The notes below the pieces were generated by a model. The model searched no databases and had not been told where the DNA came from. It worked only from the letters and a program-made list of their open reading frames with translations. Positions 16,961 through 25,523 of a stretch of DNA of 64,000 nt are shown here, piece by piece (the first letter of the stretch is position 1; the number at the start of each line of letters is the position of its first letter). Position numbers and translations under genes: made by a program. Origin of the DNA: CALJDF01 sp038121105 (GTDB taxonomy: Bacteria; Pseudomonadota; Alphaproteobacteria; SHVP01); NCBI GenBank assembly GCA_038121105.1, contig JAYONB010000005.1:124001-188000 (forward strand), written 5' to 3'.

Positions 16961-17917
16961 ATGAGCACGTTCCTCGATTTCGAAAAACCTGTTGCCGAAC
17001 TAGAAGGCAAAATCAAAGAGCTACGGCATACCGCCGATGGCGGGGACGTCAACATCTCCGAGGAATTGTCGCGTCTCGAAACGAAAGTCGATCAGGTTCT
17101 GCGACAGACCTACGGCAAGCTAACGCCTTGGCAGAAAATGCAGGTCGCCCGGCACCCGAACCGGCCGCACTTTTCGGATTACATTTCCGAGCTTTTTGAC
17201 GATTTCGTCGAACTGCGCGGTGATCGTGCTTTCGGAGACGACGCGGCGCTGGTCGGCGGAATGGCGCGATTCCGGGGGCGCTCGGTTTTTGTCATTGGCC
17301 ACGAAAAGGGTAGCGGTACGGACGGGCGCGTTCGTCACAACTTCGGGATGGCGCATCCGGAGGGATATCGGAAGGCGATTCGCCTTATGAATCTCGCCAA
17401 CCACTACCAGCTGCCGTTATTAACCTTCATCGACACACCCGGCGCTTATCCCGGCGTCGAGGCTGAGGAACGTGGCCAGTCCGAAGCCATCGCGCGGGCG
17501 ATCGAGGCAAGCCTTCGCCTCGATATTCCCTTCGTCGCCTCGATTGTGGGCGAGGGTGGGTCCGGCGGGGCTGTCGCGCTGGCTACCGCAGATGCCGTGC
17601 TCATGCTCGAACACGCGGTTTATTCGGTGATCTCGCCTGAGGGCTGTGCGTCGATCCTGTGGCGCAGCGCGGCTAAGGCGCAGGATGCCGCCGAGGCGCT
17701 CAAAATGACGGCGAACGACCTATTGGAACTTGGCGTAATCGATAAAGTGATCGGCGAGCCGCTCGGGGCGGCGCATCGGCAACCGAGCGATACCATTCGA
17801 TCTTTGGGCGATGAGATCGAACGGACCCTTGCCAAGCTCGCCAATGAACCTGCCGATTCTCGACGCCTACGGCGTCGCGAGAAATTCCTAGCGATGGGAA
17901 GGCCGCCCGCCGCCTAG
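16961..17917 (+). CDS. accA: Acetyl-CoA carboxylase carboxyltransferase subunit alpha
   Basis: The 318-residue subunit transfers the carboxyl group from biotin-BCCP to acetyl-CoA in fatty acid synthesis, as an alpha2beta2 complex with AccD. Typical features are the N-terminal FLDFEKPVAELEGKI, the RPHFSDYI stretch, GHEKGSGTDGRVRHNFGM, FIDTPGAYPGVEAEERGQ, and GEGGSGGAVALATAD in the crotonase-like core. The ATG follows the xerD stop immediately, so translation is coupled. It ends 12 bases from the convergent secA stop; no clear terminator is seen there. Confidence 0.97.
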   Translation: MSTFLDFEKPVAELEGKIKELRHTADGGDVNISEELSRLETKVDQVLRQTYGKLTPWQKMQVARHPNRPHFSDYISELFDDFVELRGDRAFGDDAALVGGMARFRGRSVFVIGHEKGSGTDGRVRHNFGMAHPEGYRKAIRLMNLANHYQLPLLTFIDTPGAYPGVEAEERGQSEAIARAIEASLRLDIPFVASIVGEGGSGGAVALATADAVLMLEHAVYSVISPEGCASILWRSAAKAQDAAEALKMTANDLLELGVIDKVIGEPLGAAHRQPSDTIRSLGDEIERTLAKLANEPADSRRLRRREKFLAMGRPPAA

Positions 17918-17929
17918 TCGCGCGGCTTC

Positions 17930-20650
17930 CTAGGCCAGGCGGCCATGGCATTGTTTATATTTTTTTCCTGAACCGCACGGGCAGGTTTCGTTGCGACCGA
18001 CCTTGCCCCAGGTTGTGGGGTCGTTGGGGTCGCGGGCCCCCGCTTTCGGCACGCGCACCAGCGTCGTCGTGCCGGCCGTGTCCATCTCGTTTTGACCGGT
18101 GTTCGGGTCGCTGTGAATCTCTTCGGTTTCCTGTTGGGGTCGCGCGGCCGCCGCTTGCGCCGCCGCCGGCGCATCCAGTTGAAGTTCTACATTGGATAGA
18201 TAGGTCGTGAGATTGACGCGCAACGAGGCCAGCATCGTCTCGAACATGTTGAAAGCCTCCCCCTTGTATTCGTTTAAGGGGTCGCGCTGGCCGTAGGCCC
18301 TCAAGCCGATGCCTTGGCGAAGGTGGTCCAGGCCCAGCAAATGGTCTTTCCAGTGCTGATCGAGAACCTGCAGCATGAGGCTCTTTTCGACGATCCGCCA
18401 AACGTCGGGTCCGTAGCGTGTCGCTTTCTCGGCGAAACGCTTGTTCACGGCATCGGTAAGCCGGTGCTTGATTTCCTCGTCGGCGATGCCTTCTTCTTCT
18501 GCCCAGTTTTGGATCGGCAGGTCGAGCGCGAAAATTCGCTTGGTCTCCAACGCCAAGGCCTCGGTCTCCCACTGCTCGGCGTAGGCTTTCTCCGGAATGT
18601 GAGTCGCGATCAGGTCTTCGATGACTTGGTCGCGCATGTCCTTGAACGTCTCGGAGACGTCATTGCTCTTCATCAAGTCGATGCGCTGGTCGTAGATGAC
18701 CTTGCGCTGATCGTTCATCACGTCGTCGAACTTGAGAAGGTTTTTGCGAATGTCGAAGTTGCGCGCTTCGACTTTTTGCTGCGCTTTCTCGAGGGCCTTG
18801 TTGATCCAGGGGTGGACGATGGCTTCGCCCTCCTTGAGGCCGAGACGGCGAAGCATCCCGTCCATGCGTTCGGACCCGAAAATCCGCATGAGGTCGTCTT
18901 CGAGCGAAAGAAAGAACTTCGATTGGCCCGGGTCGCCTTGGCGCCCGGACCGGCCACGGAGCTGGTTGTCGATACGTCGGCTTTCATGCCGTTCGGTGCC
19001 GATGACATACAATCCGCCGGCGGCCATGACGGCCTGTTTCTCCGTCTCGACTTCTTCGGAAATGCGCTCGGCTTCAGCGGCGCGTTTCGTTTCCGAAGCG
19101 TTTTCGTCGATCTCGTCCGCGAGGCGCATCTCGATATTGCCGCCCAGCTTGATGTCTGTACCGCGTCCCGCCATGTTGGTGGCGATAGTCACCGCACCCA
19201 GTCGACCGGCTTGGGCGATAATGTGCGCTTCTTGTTCGTGGTAGCGCGCGTTCAAGACGCGATGCGGCAACTTTCGTTTTTTGAGCGCTTCGGCTAACAC
19301 CTCGGATTTCTCGATCGAGACCGTGCCGACAAGACAGGGCTGGCCGCGTTTTTGGCAATCCTCGACCAGGTCGATCAGGGCGTTCATCTTTTCGGTTGTG
19401 TTGCGGTAGACCTCGTCGTCTTCGTCTTTGCGCACCATCGGCTGATGCGTCGGCACCTCGACCACTTCGAGCTTGTAAATATCGTGGAACTCTTCCGCTT
19501 CGGTTGCTGCGGTCCCCGTCATGCCGGCCAGCTTGGGGTACATGCGGAAATAGTTCTGGAACGTGATCGACGCGAGCGTTTGGTTTTCTTGTTGGATCGA
19601 AACCTTTTCTTTCGCCTCAAGGGCTTGGTGCAGGCCTTCCGAATAGCGACGACCTTCCATCGCGCGACCGGTGAACTCGTCGATGATGACCACCTTGTCG
19701 TCCTTGACGATGTAGTCCTTGTCGCGTTGGAAGAGGCGATGAGCACGCAACGCTTGGTTCGCGTGATGCACGACGGTGACATTCTCGATGTCGTACAGGG
19801 ACACGCCCTTCAACATCCCGGCATCCCGCAGGAGTTGTTCCATGTGCTCGACGCCTTGCTCGGAAAGCACGACGGTGCGGGCCTTTTCATCCAGCTCGTA
19901 GTCGTCGGGAATGAGCTTCGGAATGACCGCGTCGAGCTCACCGTAAAGGTCGGAACTTTGTTCCGCCGGTCCGGAAATAATGAGGGGAGTTCGCGCCTCG
20001 TCGATCAAGATCGAGTCGACCTCATCGACGATCGCGAAGTTGAACGCCCGCTGCACCATCGACGAAAGCTCGAACTTCATGTTGTCGCGTAGATAGTCGA
20101 AGCCGAATTCGTTGTTGGTGCCGTACGTAATGTCGGCCATGTATTGCTGGCGCCGCTCATCGTCCGGCAGACCGTGTTTGATCACGCCGACGGTTAGGCC
20201 GAGGAACTCGAAGACCTGCCCCATCCACGCCGCATCGCGCGCGGCGAGGTAGTCATTCACCGTCACGACATGTACGCCTTTCCCCGTCAACGCATTGAGG
20301 TAGGCGGGCAGCGTGGAGACGAGGGTTTTACCCTCACCGGTCCGCATCTCGGCGATTTTGCCTTGGTGCAGGACCATGCCGCCGATCAGCTGAACGTCAT
20401 AGTGTCGTTCGCCGAGCGTACGTTTTGCGGCTTCTCGAACGGTGGCAAAGGCTTCGGGAAGGATGCTGCCCAGGGTCTCCCCGTTGGCCAGGCGCTCGCG
20501 GAACTCCAAGGTTCGCGCGCCTAGTTGCTCGTCGCTCAGCGGCGCGATCGAGTCTTCCAAGCCGTTGATGTGATCAACAACCGACTGAAGCTCGCGAACG
20601 ATGCGATCGTTTGCCGTGCCGAACAGGCGTCTGGCAAGTCCGCCGATCAT
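17930..20650 (-). CDS. secA: Preprotein translocase ATPase SecA
   Basis: The 906-residue ATPase drives Sec-dependent protein export through SecYEG. It shows the N-terminal helicase motif region with MRTGEGKT (Walker A), VDEVDSILIDEARTPLIISG (DEAD-like Walker B), the second nucleotide domain with NMAGRGTDIKLGG and RGRSGRQGDPG, the helical scaffold with LDQHWKDHLLGLDHLRQG, and a C-terminal zinc motif CPCGSGKKYKQCHG (SEC-C). Length and ends are normal. The leader contains a hairpin at 20684-20704. Confidence 0.98.
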   Translation of the reverse strand: MIGGLARRLFGTANDRIVRELQSVVDHINGLEDSIAPLSDEQLGARTLEFRERLANGETLGSILPEAFATVREAAKRTLGERHYDVQLIGGMVLHQGKIAEMRTGEGKTLVSTLPAYLNALTGKGVHVVTVNDYLAARDAAWMGQVFEFLGLTVGVIKHGLPDDERRQQYMADITYGTNNEFGFDYLRDNMKFELSSMVQRAFNFAIVDEVDSILIDEARTPLIISGPAEQSSDLYGELDAVIPKLIPDDYELDEKARTVVLSEQGVEHMEQLLRDAGMLKGVSLYDIENVTVVHHANQALRAHRLFQRDKDYIVKDDKVVIIDEFTGRAMEGRRYSEGLHQALEAKEKVSIQQENQTLASITFQNYFRMYPKLAGMTGTAATEAEEFHDIYKLEVVEVPTHQPMVRKDEDDEVYRNTTEKMNALIDLVEDCQKRGQPCLVGTVSIEKSEVLAEALKKRKLPHRVLNARYHEQEAHIIAQAGRLGAVTIATNMAGRGTDIKLGGNIEMRLADEIDENASETKRAAEAERISEEVETEKQAVMAAGGLYVIGTERHESRRIDNQLRGRSGRQGDPGQSKFFLSLEDDLMRIFGSERMDGMLRRLGLKEGEAIVHPWINKALEKAQQKVEARNFDIRKNLLKFDDVMNDQRKVIYDQRIDLMKSNDVSETFKDMRDQVIEDLIATHIPEKAYAEQWETEALALETKRIFALDLPIQNWAEEEGIADEEIKHRLTDAVNKRFAEKATRYGPDVWRIVEKSLMLQVLDQHWKDHLLGLDHLRQGIGLRAYGQRDPLNEYKGEAFNMFETMLASLRVNLTTYLSNVELQLDAPAAAQAAAARPQQETEEIHSDPNTGQNEMDTAGTTTLVRVPKAGARDPNDPTTWGKVGRNETCPCGSGKKYKQCHGRLA

Positions 20651-20683
20651 CCAGGAAACCTCATAATTGCTGTGAAAGGAGCA

Positions 20684-20704
20684 TCAGCGCCGGTCTGGCG
20701 CTGA
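20684..20704 (-). promoter_or_regulatory. Inverted repeat in the secA leader region
   Basis: TCAGCGCC (20684-20691) and GGCGCTGA (20697-20704) form perfect 8-bp arms around GGTCT. The repeat lies 34-54 bases before the secA ATG and could fold as an RNA hairpin in the 5' leader or act as an operator. There is no SecM-like gene upstream, so any secA control here would differ from the enterobacterial one. Confidence 0.4.
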
Positions 20705-20790
20705 ACGAGAAATAAGGACCGCCAATGGCCGTGTCAACGGACCGCGATAGAAGGAAAAGGGGGAATTCAATCGGTCGTGAACGGCCTTCT

Positions 20791-20808
20791 TTGGCAAAAA
20801 AATGCCAA
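20791..20808. promoter_or_regulatory. Inverted repeat upstream of the parvulin gene
   Basis: TTGGCA (20791-20796) and TGCCAA (20803-20808) flank a run of six A bases, about 65 bases before the parvulin start and within the divergent secA/parvulin control region. The A-rich centre makes it a possible protein-binding site. Confidence 0.35.
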
Positions 20809-20873
20809 GTTCTCCTGAGTTCACGTGCTACAACCCCACCGCTGCCCCGAAACATAACTCCGTAGAGGACTTG

Positions 20874-21710
20874 ATGAGGTTCCTAACACCCCTCCGATTG
20901 ATCGGCGCCCTCCTCGCTTTGGCTCTGATTGCCCCAGCATCTTTGGCACAGGCCCAGGACGAGGATCGTGTTCGCGCCAAGTTTGGTGGAGAGGAGATCC
21001 GCCAGTCCGATATCGAGGCGTTCATCAGCCAACTCCCAGAGCAGGTGCGTGGCGCCCCCCGCGACCAGATCGAGCCCCTGGTGGTTAACGAGCTCATTAA
21101 CACAAGGTTGGTCGCGCGGCTGGCGCGTGCCGCAGGCACGGAGAACCAAGAGGAGTACAAGCGCCAGCTCGAGGTCGTGGCGGCGCGCATCCTCCAGAAT
21201 GTCTACCTCAGCGCCCAAATCGAGGAGCGGCTGACGGAAGATCGCGTCACCAAGGCGTATGACGAATTCGTGGCGGCCAACCCGCCGACCGAAGAAGTTC
21301 GCGCCAGTCATATTTTGGTCGAGGCCAAAGAAAAGGCCCAGTCCATTGCCGAAGAGGTGCGGAGTGGTGGCGATTTCGCCGAAGTCGCCCGCCGCGAGTC
21401 GACCGGCCCCTCCGCCAGCGCCGGGGGCGATCTCGGGTTCTTCGAAAAAGGCCAGATGGTGCCGACCTTCGCCGAAGCGGCCTTTGCCCTCGAAATCGAT
21501 GAGATATCGGACGCGGTTCAAACGCAGTTCGGTTGGCATGTAATCAAACTGACCGATCGCCGCGAAGCGGCGCCACCGACACTGGACGAGGTTCGCGGTG
21601 AGCTGACGCAGCAGTTGCAAGAGGCAATTTTGGCTGAAGTCCTCGCGGAGGCACGCAAGGGCGTGACCATCGAGACCTTCGATGCGGACGGCAAGCTGAT
21701 CGAGAACTGA
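20874..21710 (+). CDS. Periplasmic parvulin-type peptidyl-prolyl isomerase
   Basis: The 278-residue protein starts with a signal peptide (MRFLTPLRLIGALLALALIA, cleavage likely after AQA). An N-terminal SurA-like chaperone segment follows (about residues 27-130). Then comes a parvulin PPIase domain with VRASHILVEAKEKA, the GGDFAEVARRESTGPSAS stretch, GGDLGFFEKGQMVPTFAEAAF and QFGWHVIKL. It helps fold exported proteins in the periplasm. The ATG at 20874 is chosen because an upstream in-frame extension would bury the signal peptide. Being divergent from secA suggests a functional link to export. Confidence 0.9.
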   Translation: MRFLTPLRLIGALLALALIAPASLAQAQDEDRVRAKFGGEEIRQSDIEAFISQLPEQVRGAPRDQIEPLVVNELINTRLVARLARAAGTENQEEYKRQLEVVAARILQNVYLSAQIEERLTEDRVTKAYDEFVAANPPTEEVRASHILVEAKEKAQSIAEEVRSGGDFAEVARRESTGPSASAGGDLGFFEKGQMVPTFAEAAFALEIDEISDAVQTQFGWHVIKLTDRREAAPPTLDEVRGELTQQLQEAILAEVLAEARKGVTIETFDADGKLIEN

Positions 21711-21759
21711 TCTTCACCTATTGCCGGGCGTCTCGCTGCGCCACTAAGATTCGAACGCT

Positions 21760-22998
21760 ATGGCAAAGAGACTCCCGCGCTCGCCGCTCGCACCGCTCGA
21801 TACTCCATCTATGCCGCCCATTTCGGGTGTTCGCCTTGCCACGGCCAGCGCCGGCATTTCCTATGATCGTGCCGACGTCTTGATGGTGGATCTGCCGCCC
21901 GAAACTTCTGTTGCCGGCGTTTTCACGAAGTCGAAGACGGCTTCGGCGCCGGTCCATTGGTGCCGCGATATTCTCCGCAAAGGCACGGCGTGCGGCCTCG
22001 TGGTCAATGCCGGAAACGCGAATGCCTTTACCGGCTATGAGGGGGTGCGCGCGGTCGCCGCGACCACGGCCGCCGTGGCCAAGGTGTTGGGCTGCCGCGC
22101 AGACGAAGTTTTTGCCAGTTCAACCGGTGTCATCGGGGAAAAATTGCCCACGGGAAAGGTTCTTTCGGTCGTCGACACACTTAAGAACGGTTTGAGCGAA
22201 ACCAACTGGCTTGCGGCCGCCGAAGCGATCAGGACGACCGACACTTTTCCCAAAGTTGCCACGCGTTCGTTTTCGATTGGCGGCGTGACGCTCAACCTCA
22301 ATGGGATCGCAAAAGGCTCAGGCATGATCGCGCCTGATATGGGCACCATGCTGGCCTACGTCTTTACCGATGCCGCAATTCCAAGCGATGTGCTTCAAAC
22401 CGAATTGGCCGACGCCAGCGACCAGTCTTTTAACGCCATCACGGTCGATAGCGACACGTCGACAAGCGACACCGTGCTGGCTTTTGCGACAGGTGCAGGT
22501 CCGGCACATGCCGCCATCGCGGATCGCAAGGACCCGAACATTCGGGGATTTCGCCGTGCTCTACGCGATCTTCTCCGCGACCTTGCGCACCAGATCGTGC
22601 GCGATGGCGAGGGTGCTTCGAAGTTCGTTCAGATCGACGTCTCGGGCGCCAAGTCCAAGAGGGCGGCGCGCCGCATCGGTTTGGCTATCGCTAACTCGCC
22701 GCTCGTCAAGACGGCGATCGCGGGCGAGGACCCGAATTGGGGGCGTATCGTCATGGCCGTAGGTAAGGCAGGCGAAGCCGCTGATCGCGATCGTTTGCGC
22801 ATTTGTTTTGGCGAACATGTCGTTGCTGAGAATGGTGTGCGTGCACCGGGATATGACGAGTCGACCGTGGCGGCCTACATGAAAAATCCCGAAATCAGCA
22901 TTGCCGTCGACGTCGGCGTCGGTCGTTCCCGCTTTACCGTTTGGACGTGCGACTTCACAGAGGCGTACATCCGGATCAACGCGGACTATCGGTCCTAG
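21760..22998 (+). CDS. argJ: Bifunctional ornithine acetyltransferase / N-acetylglutamate synthase
   Basis: The 412-residue proenzyme recycles the acetyl group between N-acetylornithine and glutamate in arginine synthesis. The self-cleavage region is visible as KGSGMIAPDMGTML (about residues 184-197), where the Thr becomes the N-terminal nucleophile of the beta chain. Other typical parts are FTKSKTASAPVHWCR, NAGNANAFTGYEG, ASSTGVIGEKLP, and EDPNWGRIVMAVGKAG. Here the residue before the Thr is Gly rather than the more usual Ala, a mild variation. It ends 22 bases before a GNAT gene on the same strand. Confidence 0.96.
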   Translation: MAKRLPRSPLAPLDTPSMPPISGVRLATASAGISYDRADVLMVDLPPETSVAGVFTKSKTASAPVHWCRDILRKGTACGLVVNAGNANAFTGYEGVRAVAATTAAVAKVLGCRADEVFASSTGVIGEKLPTGKVLSVVDTLKNGLSETNWLAAAEAIRTTDTFPKVATRSFSIGGVTLNLNGIAKGSGMIAPDMGTMLAYVFTDAAIPSDVLQTELADASDQSFNAITVDSDTSTSDTVLAFATGAGPAHAAIADRKDPNIRGFRRALRDLLRDLAHQIVRDGEGASKFVQIDVSGAKSKRAARRIGLAIANSPLVKTAIAGEDPNWGRIVMAVGKAGEAADRDRLRICFGEHVVAENGVRAPGYDESTVAAYMKNPEISIAVDVGVGRSRFTVWTCDFTEAYIRINADYRS

Positions 22999-23020
22999 AG
23001 GATGCACACCGCGACGCTCG

Positions 23021-23560
23021 ATGAACGTACACGCGAAAAGCCTGATCCCACTTAAGACGGCGCGTCTGTGTCTCCGCGCGTTCGATGTCACGGACAAAGA
23101 TTCGTTGGTAGATCAGCTCACCGACCCGCAGGTATCGAAGCAACTCGCTTTCGTCCCGCATCCGTACGACGCAAGTCATGCGGAAGCATGGATCAACGAT
23201 TGCGTTCGAAACCCACCCGGCAAAATCGTTGGATGTCGTCTCGCTATTGAGCGTCAGGACGACGGCGCGTTTATCGGGGGCCTAGGGTTGATCCCCCATG
23301 AACGTGCCTTCGAACTCGGTTATTGGCTCGCACGACCCTTCTGGGGCCAGGGCTACGCCACCGAAGCGGTCGGCGCCGCGGTCGACTTTGGGCTCGGGGC
23401 GCTGAATATGCGCCAGATCGTAGCGTTTGTTTTCATGGGAAATCCGGGTTCGACGCGCGTTCTGTCGCGGCTGGGGTTTGCCTATCGTGGTCTGCAGGAT
23501 TCAGCGCCCAAGCAGGAGGGACGCAAAGTGCTTCGCTATGACCTCGTAAAGTCCGCATGA
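23021..23560 (+). CDS. GNAT-family N-acetyltransferase (RimJ/RimL type)
   Basis: The 179-residue protein has the pattern of the RimJ/RimL-like GNAT group: LKTARLCLRAFDVTD at the start, ELGYWLARPFWGQGYATEAV (acetyl-CoA-binding loop) at about residues 103-122, and NPGSTRVLSRLGFAYRG near the end. The ATG at 23021 is chosen; a longer frame is open but runs back into argJ. Its stop overlaps the start of the next gene by 4 bases (ATGA), so the two acetyltransferase genes are translationally coupled. The substrate is unknown. Confidence 0.85.
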   Translation: MNVHAKSLIPLKTARLCLRAFDVTDKDSLVDQLTDPQVSKQLAFVPHPYDASHAEAWINDCVRNPPGKIVGCRLAIERQDDGAFIGGLGLIPHERAFELGYWLARPFWGQGYATEAVGAAVDFGLGALNMRQIVAFVFMGNPGSTRVLSRLGFAYRGLQDSAPKQEGRKVLRYDLVKSA

Positions 23561-24519
23561 TCAATCTGCCCATCGTCAGCAATCGGCTGACGATTCGATT
23601 GCCGCAAGAATCTGATGCGCCGCGGCTGATCGATTTGCTGAACGACGTCGATGTCGTGGCGTTTCTTTCCCATGTGCCCTTCCCTTATCGGCGCGAGGAT
23701 GCAATCGCTTTCATCGAGTCTGCGAATGGGATGGGCGCGCTACCTGTCGGCGATGCGTTTGTCATTGAAGATCGCGCCTCAGGCGTCGTTGTCGGTTCTA
23801 TCGGCGTCCGAACCGTGCACATGCCGGACGGCACCAGGGTCGGCGAAATCGGATATTGGCTGGGACGTGAGAGTTGGGGCGCCGGGTTTGCCACGGAAGC
23901 GGTGAACGCACTGATCTCGTGTTGCCTAACTGACTTGGAATTGGATCGGATAACTGCGGCGGTGGACGCGAATAACACCGCGTCGAGACGTGTTTTGGAG
24001 AAAGCGGGGTTTCATCCCACTGCGACCGTGGACGCTTGGTACCCTGCGCGGGGGTCGGCGAGAAAGTCCATCATCATGGTGCTCGACCCCCCGCGCACGC
24101 GGCCGCCAAAAGATGGTTCGGTCCCCATCGTCACCGTCGTCGCGGTGGCGCTATTGGATGGCGATGACCGTGTTCTGGTGGCCCAGCGCCCGGCAGGCAA
24201 GCCGATGGCAGGTCTGTGGGAGTTTCCCGGGGGCAAAATCGCCGAAGGTGAGTCGCCGGAGGAAGCGCTCATCAGAGAGCTGGATGAGGAACTGGGCATC
24301 AACACCGAGCAAAGTTGCCTCGCCCCGTTTTGCTTTGCTTCTCACCGCTACGAAGCGTTTCACCTTCTGATGCCGCTCTACGTTTGTCGCGTCTGGGAGG
24401 GGCACCCTGTCGGACGTGAGGGCCAGGCCCTGCGGTGGGTGGCGGTCAAGCACTTGAACGACCTTGCGATGCCGCCGGCAGATGTCCCGCTGGTGGCGAT
24501 GCTAAGAGATTTTCTTTGA
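23557..24519 (+). CDS. GNAT acetyltransferase fused to a MutT-type Nudix hydrolase
   Basis: The 320-residue protein has two domains. Residues about 1-170 are a RimJ/RimL-like GNAT domain (LTIRLPQESDAPRLI, EIGYWLGRESWGAGFATEAV, NNTASRRVLEKAGFH). Residues about 185-320 are a Nudix hydrolase with a complete Nudix box (G-x5-E-x7-REL-x-EE-x-GI, in GKIAEGESPEEALIREL onward) and MutT-like ends (VLVAQRPAGKPMAGLWEFPGG, then LRWVAVKHLNDLAMPPAD). The MutT half fits the mutT that often follows argJ in related genomes, where it would remove 8-oxo-dGTP; the fused GNAT half is unusual. The end overlaps the convergent methyltransferase gene by 18 bases. Confidence 0.88.
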   Translation: MINLPIVSNRLTIRLPQESDAPRLIDLLNDVDVVAFLSHVPFPYRREDAIAFIESANGMGALPVGDAFVIEDRASGVVVGSIGVRTVHMPDGTRVGEIGYWLGRESWGAGFATEAVNALISCCLTDLELDRITAAVDANNTASRRVLEKAGFHPTATVDAWYPARGSARKSIIMVLDPPRTRPPKDGSVPIVTVVAVALLDGDDRVLVAQRPAGKPMAGLWEFPGGKIAEGESPEEALIRELDEELGINTEQSCLAPFCFASHRYEAFHLLMPLYVCRVWEGHPVGREGQALRWVAVKHLNDLAMPPADVPLVAMLRDFL

Positions 24520-25416
24520 TGGGTTCGGACCTGCTTTGTCTCCGGTCGAATGCTCTTCCGTGCCCAGCGCCTGCGCGAGCGGGGTAGTCGCGCTGCCGGG
24601 TCGCAGTGGTTTTTGCTGCGATTCGTGAGGCGCCCAGCCGGCCAAATAGATCACGTCGAACGTCGCGGAAATACGTCCGCCTTTGCCGTAGCGCTGCACG
24701 TAGAGTTCGCTTGTGCGGTCAAAAAGCGTTCGCGACGTAAAATGTTTTCGCCGTTGAACCAGCGCATTGGTCTCACCCATTGCGCGCAGATCGTGCATCA
24801 AGGCAAGGGGCGATGCGTACGTCACGTCGATCCTGTCTTGATCGGCGACCGGTAGGGCGAAGCCGGCCCTTTGCAACAAACTGCCGGCATCGCGCAGGTC
24901 GACGAAGGGGCTTACGCGCGGACTGATTCCGCCCGCGACGTCGATCTCTGCCGCACCGAGACATTCGCGGAGCTCGAATAGGGTGTTACCGCCGAGAAAA
25001 GCGGCGAGGAACAATCCGTCCGGCTTGAGAGCGCGCCGCGCTTGAATAAGAAGCCCCGGGAGATCGTTCGCCCAATGCAACGCCATGACGCTCGTCGCGA
25101 GATCGAATTGTCCCGGCGCGACCGGTAGCGCCTCCGTGTCGCCGATGACGGTGGTGCCCGGTCGCGGCGATTCGGCCGCCGCGACGATGGTGTAGAGAGA
25201 TTTGATCCCGCGGGTAGTCATGACGCCCGCGTCCGCCAGTTGCTTTTCGAGGCCGCCACGGCCGCTGAAGTCGAGTGCCCGGGGGAACGCACGCTTTATG
25301 TCCAGCAAGCGATCGGCAAGGCGGGAGGCAACCTCGTCGAACAGAAAGTTTTCAACGGCCCTCCGTCCTCGGTTGCGGACGACGGACAAGCGATCAAAAA
25401 GTGCGTTGTCGGTCAT
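24502..25416 (-). CDS. Class I SAM-dependent methyltransferase (BioC/NDUFAF5-like)
   Basis: The 304-residue protein has a Rossmann methyltransferase core: RALDFSGRGGLEKQLADAG (motif I region, with G-rich loop altered from the usual DxGxGxG), GDTEALPVAPGQFDLATSVMALHWANDLPG and RRALKPDGLFLAAFLGGNTLFELRE. The last two are typical of the NDUFAF5/BioC-like branch. Eukaryotic NDUFAF5 hydroxylates an arginine in complex I assembly, and BioC methylates malonyl-ACP; either role is only a guess here. The ATG at 25414-25416 is preferred over an earlier GTG. The C-terminal 45 residues look disordered. Confidence 0.8.
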   Translation of the reverse strand: MTDNALFDRLSVVRNRGRRAVENFLFDEVASRLADRLLDIKRAFPRALDFSGRGGLEKQLADAGVMTTRGIKSLYTIVAAAESPRPGTTVIGDTEALPVAPGQFDLATSVMALHWANDLPGLLIQARRALKPDGLFLAAFLGGNTLFELRECLGAAEIDVAGGISPRVSPFVDLRDAGSLLQRAGFALPVADQDRIDVTYASPLALMHDLRAMGETNALVQRRKHFTSRTLFDRTSELYVQRYGKGGRISATFDVIYLAGWAPHESQQKPLRPGSATTPLAQALGTEEHSTGDKAGPNPSKKIS

Positions 25417-25523
25417 GGACACTAAGCATCGTGCGCCGGGAGTAATGGGCGGCGATCCTACTCCAATTCATGCCGTTTGCTGCTAAGGTTCTTCCTTTCC
25501 GAGTTTTGGGAGCGACGAAGACA

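Noticed and set aside
18314..20092. Two long plus-strand frames (327 and 246 residues) inside secA
   Set aside because: They are antisense shadows of a complete, well-recognised secA and resemble no protein family.
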